A stretch of 12,648 bases of DNA from CAYWNA01 sp964459305 (GCA_964459305.1 CAYWNA010000335.1:1-12648), one strand, 5' to 3'. Counted from the stretch's first letter, positions 1 to 9,057 are shown. Notes: generated by a model from the letters alone, not told the origin. Translations and numbers: made by a program.

Positions 1-2028
1 CGGGACGCGGCGATAACACATGGGTTCCATCGAGAACGTGCCTTGGCCTTGCGTCATGCTGCGCAAGTCGGTCGCGTATCCGAATGTCTCGGCCAACGGC
101 ACCTCGGCGACGATTCGCGAGATTCCGTCGCGTACGTCCGTCGATGCGATGATGCCGCGGCGTCCGGTCAAGTCGCCAGTGACAGCGCCCTGGAAGGCAT
201 CCGGCACTTCGACGTCGATTCTCATGACCGGTTCCAGCAAAGCCGGTCTGGTCTTCGGGAACGTCTCGCGGAAACAGCGCTGGGCGCACAATTGAAATGC
301 TCGGTCGCTGCTGTCCACTTCATGGTACGAGCCGTCCATTAGGACAACCTTCAGGCCCACGACCGGAAAGCCTGACAGAGGCCCTTTCTGCAGGCATTTT
401 CGGAAGCCTTTCTCGACCGAAGGAATGTACGACTTGGGGATTCTCCCGCCAACGACGTGCTCTTCGAACTCGAAGGGCTCGTCGAAACCTTCGGGCAGCG
501 ATTCCAAGCGTCCGACGATGTGCGCGTACTGCCCCGAGCCGCCCGTTTGCTTCTTATGTTTGAAGTTAAACGCGGCGGCTCGCGCGGGAGCTTCGCGATA
601 GCTTACCTTTGGGGCGCCAGTATGTACGTTCATGTTGTACTCGCGGCGCATTCGCTCGACGTACACCTCCAAGTGCAATTCACCCATGCCGGCAATGAGA
701 ATCTCGCCCATCTCGTCGTCCTTGGTGACACGGAACGTGGGATCCTCTTTGCGGAAACGCGCCAGCGCTTTGCTCAACTTGTCCGCGTCTGCCCGGCTTA
801 CGGGCGTCACGGCGACCTTGATCACCGGTTCGGGAACGAACATGCTCTCCAGCGTGCAGTGCTTTGGCATTTTGGCGTAGGTGTCGCCGCTGGCGCAGTC
901 GATTCCCACCACCGCGACGATATCACCTGCGCGGGCGCGCTCGATTTCCTCTCGCTTGTCGGCGTGCATTCGCACGATGCGACTGAAACGCTCTTTGCGC
1001 CCCGTTCGTTGATTCACGTAGGTGCCGCCCTTGGTGATCGAGCCCTGGTACAGACGCATGAAAGTCAGTTGTCCGAATGGGTCGTCGACAATCTTGAACG
1101 CCATGCCGACAAACGGTTTGTCCGCATCCGGGTCCAAGGCGATCGATTTCTCTTCGTCGTCCCAGGCGTTGGCTTTCACCTTGCGTTGCGTTGGAGACGG
1201 CAGGTAGCGCGTAATCGCATTGAGAAGCAATTGCACGCCCTTGTTGCGAAATGCCGAGCCCAAAAACACGGGCGTTGCATCCTGCTGCCCAACGGCATCC
1301 CGCGTGACGCGATGAATCAGTTCCGCCGGCACCTCTTGCTCGGACAGCAGCAGTTCCATCAGTTCGTCGCTGTACATCGCCAATGCTTCCAGCATTTGCA
1401 TGCGCCCGTCGCGTGCCCGATCCTCCAGGGCTTCTGGGATGGGCTCCTCGCGAACGATCTCGCCGTCCTCGCCGTCGAAGTACAACGCCTGCATGGTCAC
1501 CAGATCGATGATGCCTTGAAACTTGTCGCCAGCGCCAATCGGCAACTGCATCATAATCGCATCGTCGCCCAGCCGTTCGCGCATCTCTCGCACCACGCAG
1601 AACGGGTCGGCGCCGGCGCGGTCCATCTTGTTGATGAACGCCAGTCGCGGGATGTGGTAGCGGTTCATTTGGCGATCGACCGTAATCGATTGAGATTGCA
1701 CACCGCCCACCGCGCACAGCACGAGCACAGCGCCATCCAACACGCGCAGGCTGCGCTCCACTTCGACCGTGAAGTCCACGTGGCCGGGGGTGTCGATCAG
1801 ATTGATCGTGTGATCTTCCCACTCGACGGTTGTCACGGCGCTGGTGATGGTGATTCCGCGTTCTTTTTCCAGTTCCATGTGGTCCATGGTCGCCCCGGAC
1901 CCATCGCCATGCACTTCTTCCATCTTGTGGATGCGGCCGGTGTAAAACAGCATCCGTTCACTGAGCGTGGTCTTGCCAGAGTCAATGTGGGCCGAGATAC
2001 CGATATTTCGTAGTTTCGTAAGGTTCAT
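1..2028 (-). CDS. fusA: Elongation factor G, mitochondrial-like (spdEFG1) class; 3' end cut by window edge
   Basis: GTPase that drives translocation of tRNA and mRNA on the ribosome. I translated the frame by hand: it starts MNLTKLRNIGISAHIDSGKT and is open for 676 codons to base 1. G-domain motifs are HIDSGKTT (residues 14-21), RGIT (57-60), DTPGH (79-83) and NKMD (133-136). Domain IV/V motifs, including SSDRAFQLCAQRC and SMTQGQGTFSME near the end, are in place. EF-G is usually about 690-700 residues, so only some 10-20 C-terminal residues are missing. HIDSGKTT (S rather than A), VLDGAVLVLCAVGGVQ and AGDIVAVVGIDCASGDT resemble human mitochondrial EFG1 more than E. coli FusA, which fits the spdEFG1 group. 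There is no clear Shine-Dalgarno sequence before the ATG at 2028. Planctomycetes often carry more than one EF-G, so this need not be the only translocase. Confidence 0.95.
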   Translation of the reverse strand, partial: MNLTKLRNIGISAHIDSGKTTLSERMLFYTGRIHKMEEVHGDGSGATMDHMELEKERGITITSAVTTVEWEDHTINLIDTPGHVDFTVEVERSLRVLDGAVLVLCAVGGVQSQSITVDRQMNRYHIPRLAFINKMDRAGADPFCVVREMRERLGDDAIMMQLPIGAGDKFQGIIDLVTMQALYFDGEDGEIVREEPIPEALEDRARDGRMQMLEALAMYSDELMELLLSEQEVPAELIHRVTRDAVGQQDATPVFLGSAFRNKGVQLLLNAITRYLPSPTQRKVKANAWDDEEKSIALDPDADKPFVGMAFKIVDDPFGQLTFMRLYQGSITKGGTYVNQRTGRKERFSRIVRMHADKREEIERARAGDIVAVVGIDCASGDTYAKMPKHCTLESMFVPEPVIKVAVTPVSRADADKLSKALARFRKEDPTFRVTKDDEMGEILIAGMGELHLEVYVERMRREYNMNVHTGAPKVSYREAPARAAAFNFKHKKQTGGSGQYAHIVGRLESLPEGFDEPFEFEEHVVGGRIPKSYIPSVEKGFRKCLQKGPLSGFPVVGLKVVLMDGSYHEVDSSDRAFQLCAQRCFRETFPKTRPALLEPVMRIDVEVPDAFQGAVTGDLTGRRGIIASTDVRDGISRIVAEVPLAETFGYATDLRSMTQGQGTFSMEPMCYRRVP

Positions 2029-2413
2029 GACACACCCGAGGACAGAAAGCGGTTGCGGCCACCCAACTGATCGTCTTTCGCTCCCTCGATGCACTTTGAG
2101 CCGGAGACTCGCTGGGCGGGGGGGAAGCGGTGGGCACAGAAAAACGCCCGGCCGATCAGATTGCCGAGTCCGCCGCTCGGCGGAGGGCGCTACGGGAGCC
2201 GCGTAGTCGAACGCAACATCCTACTTCAATTCGACCTGGGGGAAAGGTCAAATTAGCGAAGTTACCGAATTTCCCCTGAATTTAACGGCACATTGGACCA
2301 ATATTGCAGTGAGTGGTGTTGGAGGGTGGTTTCAACAGCAAGTGAGCTGGAAGTTCGCCCTAAGGTTCGCGCTGAACACGAGGTGCCGATCGGCCATTCT
2401 ACCTGTACGGAAC
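2029..2413. other. Intergenic region upstream of fusA, no gene seen
   Basis: No credible coding frame was found in these 385 bases. On the minus strand, the direction of fusA, a possible -35 TTGACC (2246-2251) lies 17 bases from a poor -10 TGAAGT (2223-2228); only the -35 and the spacing look right. The -35 overlaps a small dyad, GACCT/AGGTC (2233-2249). A GC-rich hairpin, TCCGCC/GGCGGA with a 4-base loop (2169-2184), would fall in the fusA leader. No U-run follows it, so it is not a convincing terminator. The promoter is weakly supported. Confidence 0.4.
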
Positions 2414-3280
2414 CTATGCACCAGCACCGTAGTAGGCAGCCGTTGGCAGCCCCGTTTCGCGTCGAACTAGGTCAGAAATCGAGTCCACCTGTTCTTTGGT
2501 CAACGGCGCGACATAGCTCTCAGCCGGTTGGCGGGCTACGGTATAGACCTGAACCAGACTCAGCTTGCCACCCGCCGCAGTGATCTCATTGAGTCGCTGG
2601 CAGAATGCTGCCAACTCCTCGTGGGACGGCAATTGGTCATGGATTCGTATGAAAAGCGACTGAATCACAATCGGTCGGATGCAGGCGGCTGCTTTGATGC
2701 TCTGCAGAATCCGAGCGAACGGTACCTTCGTTCGATTGACCAGTTTGAAATGCGCCTCGGTGCCAGCATCCAGTTTGGCCCAGATTTCTCCGTTGTTTTC
2801 GTCCAAGATCTTCAGGCCGCGTTGAACGTGTGGACGATGGAACATACTGGCGTTGGTGATCAATACCATCTTCACGTCGGCCGGTGCTCGCCGGCCTTTG
2901 AGTTCCGCACACGCGGCAATGATCTGGTCGAAGTTCTTGTAGGTCGTGGGTTCACCATCGCCCGAGAAGGCAATATCGTTCAGTCGGCGCAGCGTATGCG
3001 GTACGTCCTGAAATCTCTCCGTTTCGTAGAGCCTTCCGGAAACGACCAGATCCAACGTTTGATCCAGCTCCTGGAGTAAGCGATCCAGCTCGACGAATCG
3101 CGTCTGGCCCTGCACGATCCGATCAACCTGGCAGTAGATGCAATCGAAATTGCATACCTTGTCCGGATTCAGATTGAGCCCGATGGAAAGCGCGCCAGCG
3201 CGGCGGCTAATGACCGGATACACGAAACGGTTGTCCAAGAACAACCGCTCGTGTTGTGTGTGCAGCCGAGTCGAAGACAT
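2414..3280 (-). CDS. Radical SAM protein, COG0731-like, function unassigned
   Basis: 288-residue radical S-adenosylmethionine enzyme. The CNFDCIYC motif puts the three [4Fe-4S]-binding cysteines at C43, C47 and C50 (CX3CX2C). FSGDGEPT (about 105-112) matches the glycine/glutamate-rich SAM-binding strand. The N-terminal stretch (YPVISRRAG...LGLNP-like) followed at once by the cluster motif is typical of the short COG0731 family, often labelled 'wyosine synthetase-like'. In bacteria that label is not functional evidence, because wyosine bases are not made there. No extra C-terminal Fe-S cluster motif is visible, so it looks like a single-cluster core enzyme. It begins 28 bases after the ilvC stop on the same strand and is probably co-transcribed with ilvN-ilvC. 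No good ribosome-binding site precedes the ATG. The substrate cannot be predicted from this window. Confidence 0.8.
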   Translation of the reverse strand: MSSTRLHTQHERLFLDNRFVYPVISRRAGALSIGLNLNPDKVCNFDCIYCQVDRIVQGQTRFVELDRLLQELDQTLDLVVSGRLYETERFQDVPHTLRRLNDIAFSGDGEPTTYKNFDQIIAACAELKGRRAPADVKMVLITNASMFHRPHVQRGLKILDENNGEIWAKLDAGTEAHFKLVNRTKVPFARILQSIKAAACIRPIVIQSLFIRIHDQLPSHEELAAFCQRLNEITAAGGKLSLVQVYTVARQPAESYVAPLTKEQVDSISDLVRRETGLPTAAYYGAGA

Positions 3281-3308
3281 GATGTGATCGAAGTCACAGG
3301 CGAGGCAT

Positions 3309-4313
3309 CTAGACCTCTTTCGAGTCGATCCAGGGCATCAGTTTTCGCAGCCGACGTCCGACGTCTTCGATCAGCAAAGCGCGATCCTGGCGTCGACAAG
3401 CTTTGAAATGTGGAGCACCGGCTTTGTTTTCCAAGATCCATTCTCGCGCGAATGTGCCGGCCTGGACCTCTTCCAGGATACGCTTCATCTCCGCTCGCGT
3501 TTCGTCATTGACGATGCGCGGCCCGCGCGTGTAGTCGCCGTACTCGGCCGTGTTCGACACGCTATAACGCATGTAACTGAGGCCGCCTTGATAGAAGAGA
3601 TCGACGATCAGCTTCAATTCGTGCAGGCACTCAAAATACGCCATCTCCGGTTGGTAGCCCGCTTCGACCAGCGTGTCGAAGGCTGCTTTGACCAGTTCGC
3701 TCACGCCGCCGCACAATACGACCTGCTCGCCGAATAGATCGGTTTCGGTTTCCTCGGCAAACGTCGTCTTGAGCACGCCCGCACGCGTTCCGCCGATCCC
3801 CTTGGCATAAGCCAAACCAAGCGCGAAGGTCTCTTCGGCCGCGCCGTCGCCGGTGGCGATCAGGCATGGTACCCCGCCGCCCTTTTCGAACTCGCTGCGA
3901 ACCAAATGCCCCGGGCCTTTTGGCGCGACCAACAACGTGTCCACGCCCTTGGGCGGTTCGATTTGACCAAAGTGAACGTTGAATCCATGCGAGCACAACA
4001 AAATGTTGCCGGGCGTCAAATTGTCCCGGACGAATTGCCGGTACACGTCGGCCTGAATCTCATCGGGCAGCAAGATTTGGACGATGTCGCCACGCTTGGT
4101 CGCTTCGTCGGTCGGCAGTGGCTCGAAGCCGTGAGATACCGCGAGTTCGTAATTCGGGCTTCCCGGCAACTCGCTGATGACCACGTTGCACCCGCTGTCG
4201 CGCAGGTTTTGGGCTTGAGCGTGGCCCTGGGAACCGTAGCCCAGGATGGCGACGGTCTTGTCTTTCAGTAAGGATAGATCGGCGTCGTTGTCATAATAGA
4301 TCTTGGCGGCCAT
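3309..4313 (-). CDS. ilvC: Ketol-acid reductoisomerase (NAD(P)), class I
   Basis: Second step of valine/isoleucine synthesis: Mg-dependent alkyl migration and reduction of acetolactate or acetohydroxybutyrate. The 334 residues fit the short class I form. The Rossmann motif GYGSQGHAQAQN spans 25-36. Visible active-site residues are H109 and K132, the metal ligands D192 and E196 (in ETETDLFGE), E228 and E232 (in ECLHELK), and S253 (in SNTAEYGD). The cofactor-specificity loop reads ISELPGSPNYE (46-56). In NADPH-using enzymes an arginine normally sits near position 49; here the neighbouring residues are E48 and L49, which may favour NADH. The gene follows ilvN by 9 bases. Its Shine-Dalgarno AGGAG lies in the last codons of ilvN, which suggests translational coupling. 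The start matches family N-termini (MAAKIYYDNDADL). Confidence 0.97.
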   Translation of the reverse strand: MAAKIYYDNDADLSLLKDKTVAILGYGSQGHAQAQNLRDSGCNVVISELPGSPNYELAVSHGFEPLPTDEATKRGDIVQILLPDEIQADVYRQFVRDNLTPGNILLCSHGFNVHFGQIEPPKGVDTLLVAPKGPGHLVRSEFEKGGGVPCLIATGDGAAEETFALGLAYAKGIGGTRAGVLKTTFAEETETDLFGEQVVLCGGVSELVKAAFDTLVEAGYQPEMAYFECLHELKLIVDLFYQGGLSYMRYSVSNTAEYGDYTRGPRIVNDETRAEMKRILEEVQAGTFAREWILENKAGAPHFKACRRQDRALLIEDVGRRLRKLMPWIDSKEV

Positions 4314-4322
4314 TGGCTAACT

Positions 4323-4874
4323 CTACTCCTGTGTGGTGTATTTGCGAATCGAACTGTCGTGATTCCTGGGGCCGGCCTGGGCGTCATTCTCGGACGAAGC
4401 ACTGCGTACCATAGCGATCCGGCCGGTTCGCACCAGTTCTTGGATACCGAAAGGCCGCATCCTGTCGATGAAGGCTTCGATCTTGCTTTCCCGTCCGGAG
4501 ATTTCGATCATCACCTCGTCTTCGCCTACGTCGACAATCCGTCCTCGGAAAATATCTACCAATTCGCGGACTTCGCCTCGCGATCCGCCAACCGGCGCAT
4601 TGACCTTCAGCAACATCAAGTCGCGTTCCACGTGTTCCTGCGAACTGATGTCGTCGACCTGGACGACGGTGACAATCTTTTCGAGTTGTTTGCGGATCTG
4701 CTCCAACACGCAGTCGTCCCCAACGACGACGAACGTCATCCGCGACAGATTTGTATCCTCGGTTTCGCCGACAGCCAGTGAATCGATGTTATATCCGCGC
4801 GAGGCCAGCATTCCCGATATGTGAGCAAGCACACCGGGCACGTTCTGAACGAGCGCCGAAAGCACGTGACGCAT
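4323..4874 (-). CDS. ilvN: Acetolactate synthase regulatory (small) subunit
   Basis: Regulatory subunit of acetohydroxyacid synthase, which activates the ThDP-dependent catalytic subunit and gives valine feedback inhibition. The N-terminal ACT domain (about 3-75) includes NVPGVLAHISGMLASRGYNI (11-30). Residues N11, G14 and N29 coincide with E. coli IlvH positions implicated in valine binding, so feedback sensitivity is expected. The C-terminal ALS_ss domain follows (about 80-160, with ELVDIFRGRIVDV and RTGRIAMVR). A polar tail of about 25 residues (SSENDAQAG...) extends past the usual end. The ATG at 4874 matches the family N-terminus MRxxLS, and GGAG lies 12 bases upstream. It is the first gene of ilvN-ilvC-radical SAM. 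The catalytic partner ilvB is not upstream and must be elsewhere. The symbol ilvH is equally used. Confidence 0.95.
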   Translation of the reverse strand: MRHVLSALVQNVPGVLAHISGMLASRGYNIDSLAVGETEDTNLSRMTFVVVGDDCVLEQIRKQLEKIVTVVQVDDISSQEHVERDLMLLKVNAPVGGSRGEVRELVDIFRGRIVDVGEDEVMIEISGRESKIEAFIDRMRPFGIQELVRTGRIAMVRSASSENDAQAGPRNHDSSIRKYTTQE

Positions 4875-4912
4875 GGTAAATGGTTACTCCAGGTTAGCGA
4901 CTAGAACGCCGA

Positions 4913-4941
4913 ATGATAGCTTGGCCATTCGAGTAGAGCAA
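4913..4941 (-). promoter_or_regulatory. Candidate sigma-70-type promoter for ilvN-ilvC
   Basis: On the minus strand, TTGCTC (4936-4941) and TATCAT (4913-4918) are separated by exactly 17 bases, with five of six matches at the -10. The start point would be near 4906, giving a leader of about 32 bases before the ilvN ATG. That is too short for a leader-peptide attenuator. Confidence 0.5.
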
Positions 4942-5053
4942 GGGGCCGTGAGCGGAGTGTTTGACCCCATATCACACCCACGGCAAGAGGGAGTGCGAAG
5001 GGCCGTTTAGGCCGGGAGACAGCTTTCGGCGACAACTCCGACACTGCCGCTAG

Positions 5054-5689
5054 TTATCCCCAGAATTGCCACCACGCTTTCTTCTGCTTGTTATGCCGCA
5101 TGCGGCCGATCACGCCAGTGGCACGTGCGTTGTGCAGTTGTTCAGGCGTATAGTTGGCGTGACTGAGGTCTGCGCCGATTAGATTGGCCCCGTCGAATTT
5201 TGCCTTGGTCAAGTCGGCGTGCTTCAAGACCACGCCGGGCATCTTCGCACCGCGCAGATCGGCCTGATAGAGATCGGCACTCGACAGGTCACCTCGAACA
5301 TCGGCCACGCTCAGGTCGGCGTCAGCGAGCTTGGCTCCCGTGAATTCGCAGCGAGCCAAGTGGGCGTATCGAAACACGGAGCGTTCGAAGTTCGCTTCGT
5401 GAGCCAGCACACCCTCCAATACCGCCTCGGTAAAGTCGCATTCAGTGGCTTCGGCGTTGTTCATAACCGCCTCGGCCAGACTTGCCTCGTAGAAATTGGC
5501 CCCCTGCAGCTGTGCTCCAGTGAAATCAGCGCCGCGCAGATCTGCGCTGCGGAAATCGGCACCCTTCAAGTTGGCCCCGGCGAAGTTGGCCCCGGGGAGC
5601 TTCTGACCCGCCAAAACCTGCCCTTCCAGCGTTTCCGCATCGACACTATACAGGACTTCGCCCGACTCTTTGTGTTTAATCTCAATCAC
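5054..5689 (-). CDS. Pentapeptide-repeat protein
   Basis: 211-residue protein built mostly of pentapeptide repeats of the A(D/N)LXX type from about residue 33 to 190 (GANFAGANLKGADFRSADLR and onward). Such repeats form a right-handed quadrilateral beta-helix, so about 30 coils' worth of repeats gives a rod-like protein. The 30-residue N-terminal cap (IEIKHKESGEVLYSVDAETLEG) is not repeat. The tail ends in a basic, aromatic stretch (KKAWWQFWG). No signal peptide or membrane helix is visible, so it is probably cytoplasmic. It starts with GTG at 5689, 12 bases after the stop of the response-regulator gene, with AGAAGG 8 bases upstream, so the two are likely co-transcribed. Some family members act as DNA mimics that protect gyrase (Qnr, MfpA), but nothing specific here supports that role. 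Confidence 0.9.
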   Translation of the reverse strand: MIEIKHKESGEVLYSVDAETLEGQVLAGQKLPGANFAGANLKGADFRSADLRGADFTGAQLQGANFYEASLAEAVMNNAEATECDFTEAVLEGVLAHEANFERSVFRYAHLARCEFTGAKLADADLSVADVRGDLSSADLYQADLRGAKMPGVVLKHADLTKAKFDGANLIGADLSHANYTPEQLHNARATGVIGRMRHNKQKKAWWQFWG

Positions 5690-5701
5690 TTTTTGAACCT
5701 T

Positions 5702-6616
5702 CTACGCTTTGATTGATCCTTCGCGACGTTTAACGAGGGTGACTTCGTTACCTATGTCGTTGAATATCACGTCATCCATGAAGGTCTGCATCAGCAACAA
5801 TCCTCGCCCACCTTCCCGCTCCAATGACTCTGGATCGCCGGGATTGGGCATCGCTGAGGTGTCAAAACCATTGCCCTCGTCCCGAACCACGAAACGTGCT
5901 TCTTCGGTGGTCAGCGCAACCTCCAGATGTATTATACGATCACAGTAGGGTGGCTCCGACTGCCGCTGGTCGACCAACTGGGGCGATTCGCCCTGCAGCC
6001 ACATCTCGCGCGTGTTGAGCATCTCGTCGGGACTGATCTCCAGGTTACCCCGGTAGATCGCGTTTAGCAACGCGTGTTCCAGCGCCACGCCCGCACGAAG
6101 TCGCCCCGTCGAATCGCAAAGCTCCATTCCCACCATCATCTGCTGAAGCAGGTCCACCAATGGATCGATGAGCAAGACGTCATTCTGCAGCTCGAAACAG
6201 AACTCGCTGCGCGTCAGACATCCGAGCAGCCCTTTGTAGCTGCGATCGACGCAAGCCGCGTGTAGAACCTGCGCAATCTCATCGACCAGACGCTCTTTCA
6301 TTTGCGATTTGGGCACGTAGCCCGCGGCGCCGTCTTCCAATGCCTGGACAGCCAATTCGTCTGTTCCGTGCCCCGTCATCAGAATGACGGGCGTTCCGGG
6401 ATAGTGTACACGGATGGCCCTGACCAGTTGCAGACCGTCCATCTCGGGCATCATCATGTCGGTGAGGACAAGGTCAAAGGCGTCCCCCTTTTCCAACCGA
6501 TGAAGGGCCTGCTTGCCGTCTGCTACGACATCGACTTCGTAGTCTGCGTTTTCCAGCATGCGGCGGATGGGAACGACTTGCGTACCACTGTCCTCAGCCA
6601 CGAGTATGCGTGTCAT
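5702..6616 (-). CDS. Response regulator fused to RsbW-type ATPase domain
   Basis: 304-residue two-domain signalling protein. Residues 1-118 are a CheY-like receiver with acidic pocket E8-D9, phospho-acceptor D53 (in LVLTDMMMPEMDG), T81 and K103. A linker of about 50 residues follows. Residues about 170-300 form a GHKL ATPase of the RsbW/SpoIIAB (HATPase_c_2) class: N-box EHALLNAIYRGN (180-191), G1 box DEGNGFD (246-252) and G2 box GGRGLLLM (269-276). There is no DHp dimerisation/histidine domain, so it is not a classical histidine kinase. The ATPase probably phosphorylates or sequesters a partner under control of receiver phosphorylation, as in partner-switching systems. No STAS anti-anti-sigma or sigma factor gene is in the window. 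AGGA lies 7 bases before the ATG. The pentapeptide-repeat gene follows 12 bases downstream. Confidence 0.92.
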   Translation of the reverse strand: MTRILVAEDSGTQVVPIRRMLENADYEVDVVADGKQALHRLEKGDAFDLVLTDMMMPEMDGLQLVRAIRVHYPGTPVILMTGHGTDELAVQALEDGAAGYVPKSQMKERLVDEIAQVLHAACVDRSYKGLLGCLTRSEFCFELQNDVLLIDPLVDLLQQMMVGMELCDSTGRLRAGVALEHALLNAIYRGNLEISPDEMLNTREMWLQGESPQLVDQRQSEPPYCDRIIHLEVALTTEEARFVVRDEGNGFDTSAMPNPGDPESLEREGGRGLLLMQTFMDDVIFNDIGNEVTLVKRREGSIKA

Positions 6617-6625
6617 CGGGCAATC

Positions 6626-6739
6626 CTATGCTGTGGGACGGTCGACGCAGGGCTTCGGAATGTGACCGATCAGCCCAAACTGCTGATTGGCCATCCCGAT
6701 GACGCGTCCGCCTCGAGGTACGTACCAGGCTTTGTCCAC
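6626..6739 (-). CDS. Possible small protein, 37 residues, upstream of the response regulator
   Basis: A GTG-started frame on the minus strand reads MDKAWYVPRGGRVIGMANQQ, continues FGLIGHIPKPCVDRPTA and then stops at TAG. AGGA lies 7 bases before the GTG, and the stop is 9 bases before the response-regulator ATG. Both are well placed for a real, co-transcribed gene. The start WYVPRGGRVIG loosely resembles the first strands of GYF_2 domains (WYxxRGGxxxGP), but the protein is too short to hold the whole domain. It may be a genuine small protein, a decayed gene remnant, or chance. The sequence alone cannot decide. Confidence 0.35.
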   Translation of the reverse strand: MDKAWYVPRGGRVIGMANQQFGLIGHIPKPCVDRPTA

Positions 6740-6926
6740 CGAAACATCCTAACGACAAAGGCACACGATTGCTAGCGTTTTCTTGGCAGCTCCTGTTGGC
6801 CATCGTCATCAAACCTGGAAAGTAGGGAATCAGTAACAATCGCACTGGTGTTGCGTTCGCTTTGCAGCTTGATGTATGGGCTATTAAATAGCTGGAAATA
6901 CGTTTTTTCTATATAACCGTGGAAGC
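6740..6926. other. Spacer between lutC and the response-regulator unit
   Basis: AT-richer than its surroundings. Next to lutC it holds GCTATTAAATAGC (6880-6892), a 5-bp stem with a 3-base loop. No convincing coding frame or promoter was found; frames crossing it continue antisense or out of frame into lutC and do not look protein-like. Confidence 0.4.
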
Positions 6927-6932
6927 TCACGG
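6917..6932 (-). terminator. Weak hairpin at the end of lutC
   Basis: CCGTG and CACGG (6917-6921 and 6928-6932) form a 5-bp stem with a 6-base loop that overlaps the lutC stop codon. In the minus direction it is followed by TTATAT rather than a true T-run, so terminator function is doubtful. Confidence 0.3.
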
Positions 6933-7512
6933 CGACTTCTTGAGAATCACCGTCAGAGATCGCGCTCCGTGGGCGCCGATAACGAGCGATTGTTCGATAT
7001 CGGCGGTTTTCGATGGACCGGAAATAAAGAGGCCGAACCTCCGCTCGTCGAATGCCAGCCGCTCGTACGCCTGGTGCATGTTGGCAACAATTTCGCCGGC
7101 CGGGACAATCAGCGCCAGGTGCTGGGTAACAAAATACAACGCCCGGTGCGTGGTCAGTTCGTCGGTGACCCAAACGGCGCCGTTTTCCGCGACCGCGAAG
7201 TGTCCAGGGGCGATAAAGAAATCGACGTCTTCCAACTCATGGGGGTCGTCGACGGTGTCCAGATCGACGTTTGCTTTGCATATACCGGGAACCAGCGAGC
7301 ACACCTTCTGTGCTTCGGCGTACGCGGGCACCTTCTCCAACTCGGCGTCGATTTCCCGCCCACCCTCCACAACGACAACGCGTCCGCCGACCGCCTGGAT
7401 GACAGTGGAGAACTGAGCTAGAGGATCGTCGTATTGCGTCCAGTCCCGTTCGAGATCGGGCAATTCTACCACACCTAGCCGACGGGTACGAAGCGAACCG
7501 AGGATTTGCTCT

Positions 7513-7529
<17 letters not shown>
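6927..7529 (-). CDS. lutC: Lactate utilization protein C (LUD domain)
   Basis: Third component of the LutABC iron-sulfur L-lactate dehydrogenase system, which oxidises L-lactate to pyruvate in the cytoplasm. 200 residues form a single LUD domain. The family signature GPSKTADIEQSLVIGAHGAR is near the C-terminus (171-190); in relatives this forms the ligand-binding, NagB/RpiA-like site. FIAPGHFAVAENGAVWVTD (105-123) is also typical. I chose the ATG at 7529 (MASTSKEQIL). The frame stays open 24 codons further upstream, but that stretch is cysteine/arginine-rich, unlike LutC, and lies inside lutB. With this start the gene overlaps the end of lutB by 17 bases, so translation is probably coupled; no strong Shine-Dalgarno is visible. 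Confidence 0.92.
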
Positions 7530-8898
<1,369 letters not shown>

Positions 8899-8907
8899 CG
8901 GCACGGC

Positions 8908-9057
8908 TCAGGTTTCAGTGTTCGGTGTTCAGGTCTCAGTGTGCAGGCGTGGGAGCAGAGCCCAGTGGGCAGTGTGCACAAGTCCCCGTACAGCTTCTTC
9001 CTCCCAGGAGACCGGGAAGCGAAGACCTGAAACCCGAAACCTGACACCTGAAACCTC
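8908..9057. repeat. Imperfect inverted repeat filling the lutA-lutB spacer
   Basis: Two arms made of degenerate units around CAGGTTTCAG/CAGTGTTC face each other. The left arm (about 8908-8946) abuts the lutB start. The right arm (about 9021-9057), on the opposite strand, ends 6 bases before the lutA stop. Within them, 19-base segments match at 15 positions as inverted copies. In the transcript they would pair into a long imperfect stem with a loop of about 75 bases that holds TGTGCACA (8973-8980) and GCCCAGTGGGC (8960-8970). I recall similar CCTGAAAC-type units from planctomycete intergenic regions, but cannot check copy number here. Confidence 0.65.

Noticed and set aside
457..2013. Long plus-strand open frame of 518 codons
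   Set aside because: It is antisense to fusA, whose translated protein is unmistakable. The frame encodes a histidine/valine-rich sequence with no recognisable family, as expected of a GC-driven shadow.
2169..2184. GC-rich hairpin in the fusA leader as a terminator
   Set aside because: The stem is good but there is no T-run on either strand, and it lies in the leader of fusA rather than close after the radical SAM gene.
6772..7173. Minus-strand frame of 133 codons overlapping lutC
   Set aside because: Out of frame with lutC over most of its length, cysteine/arginine-rich and without family features; lutC has clear signature motifs.
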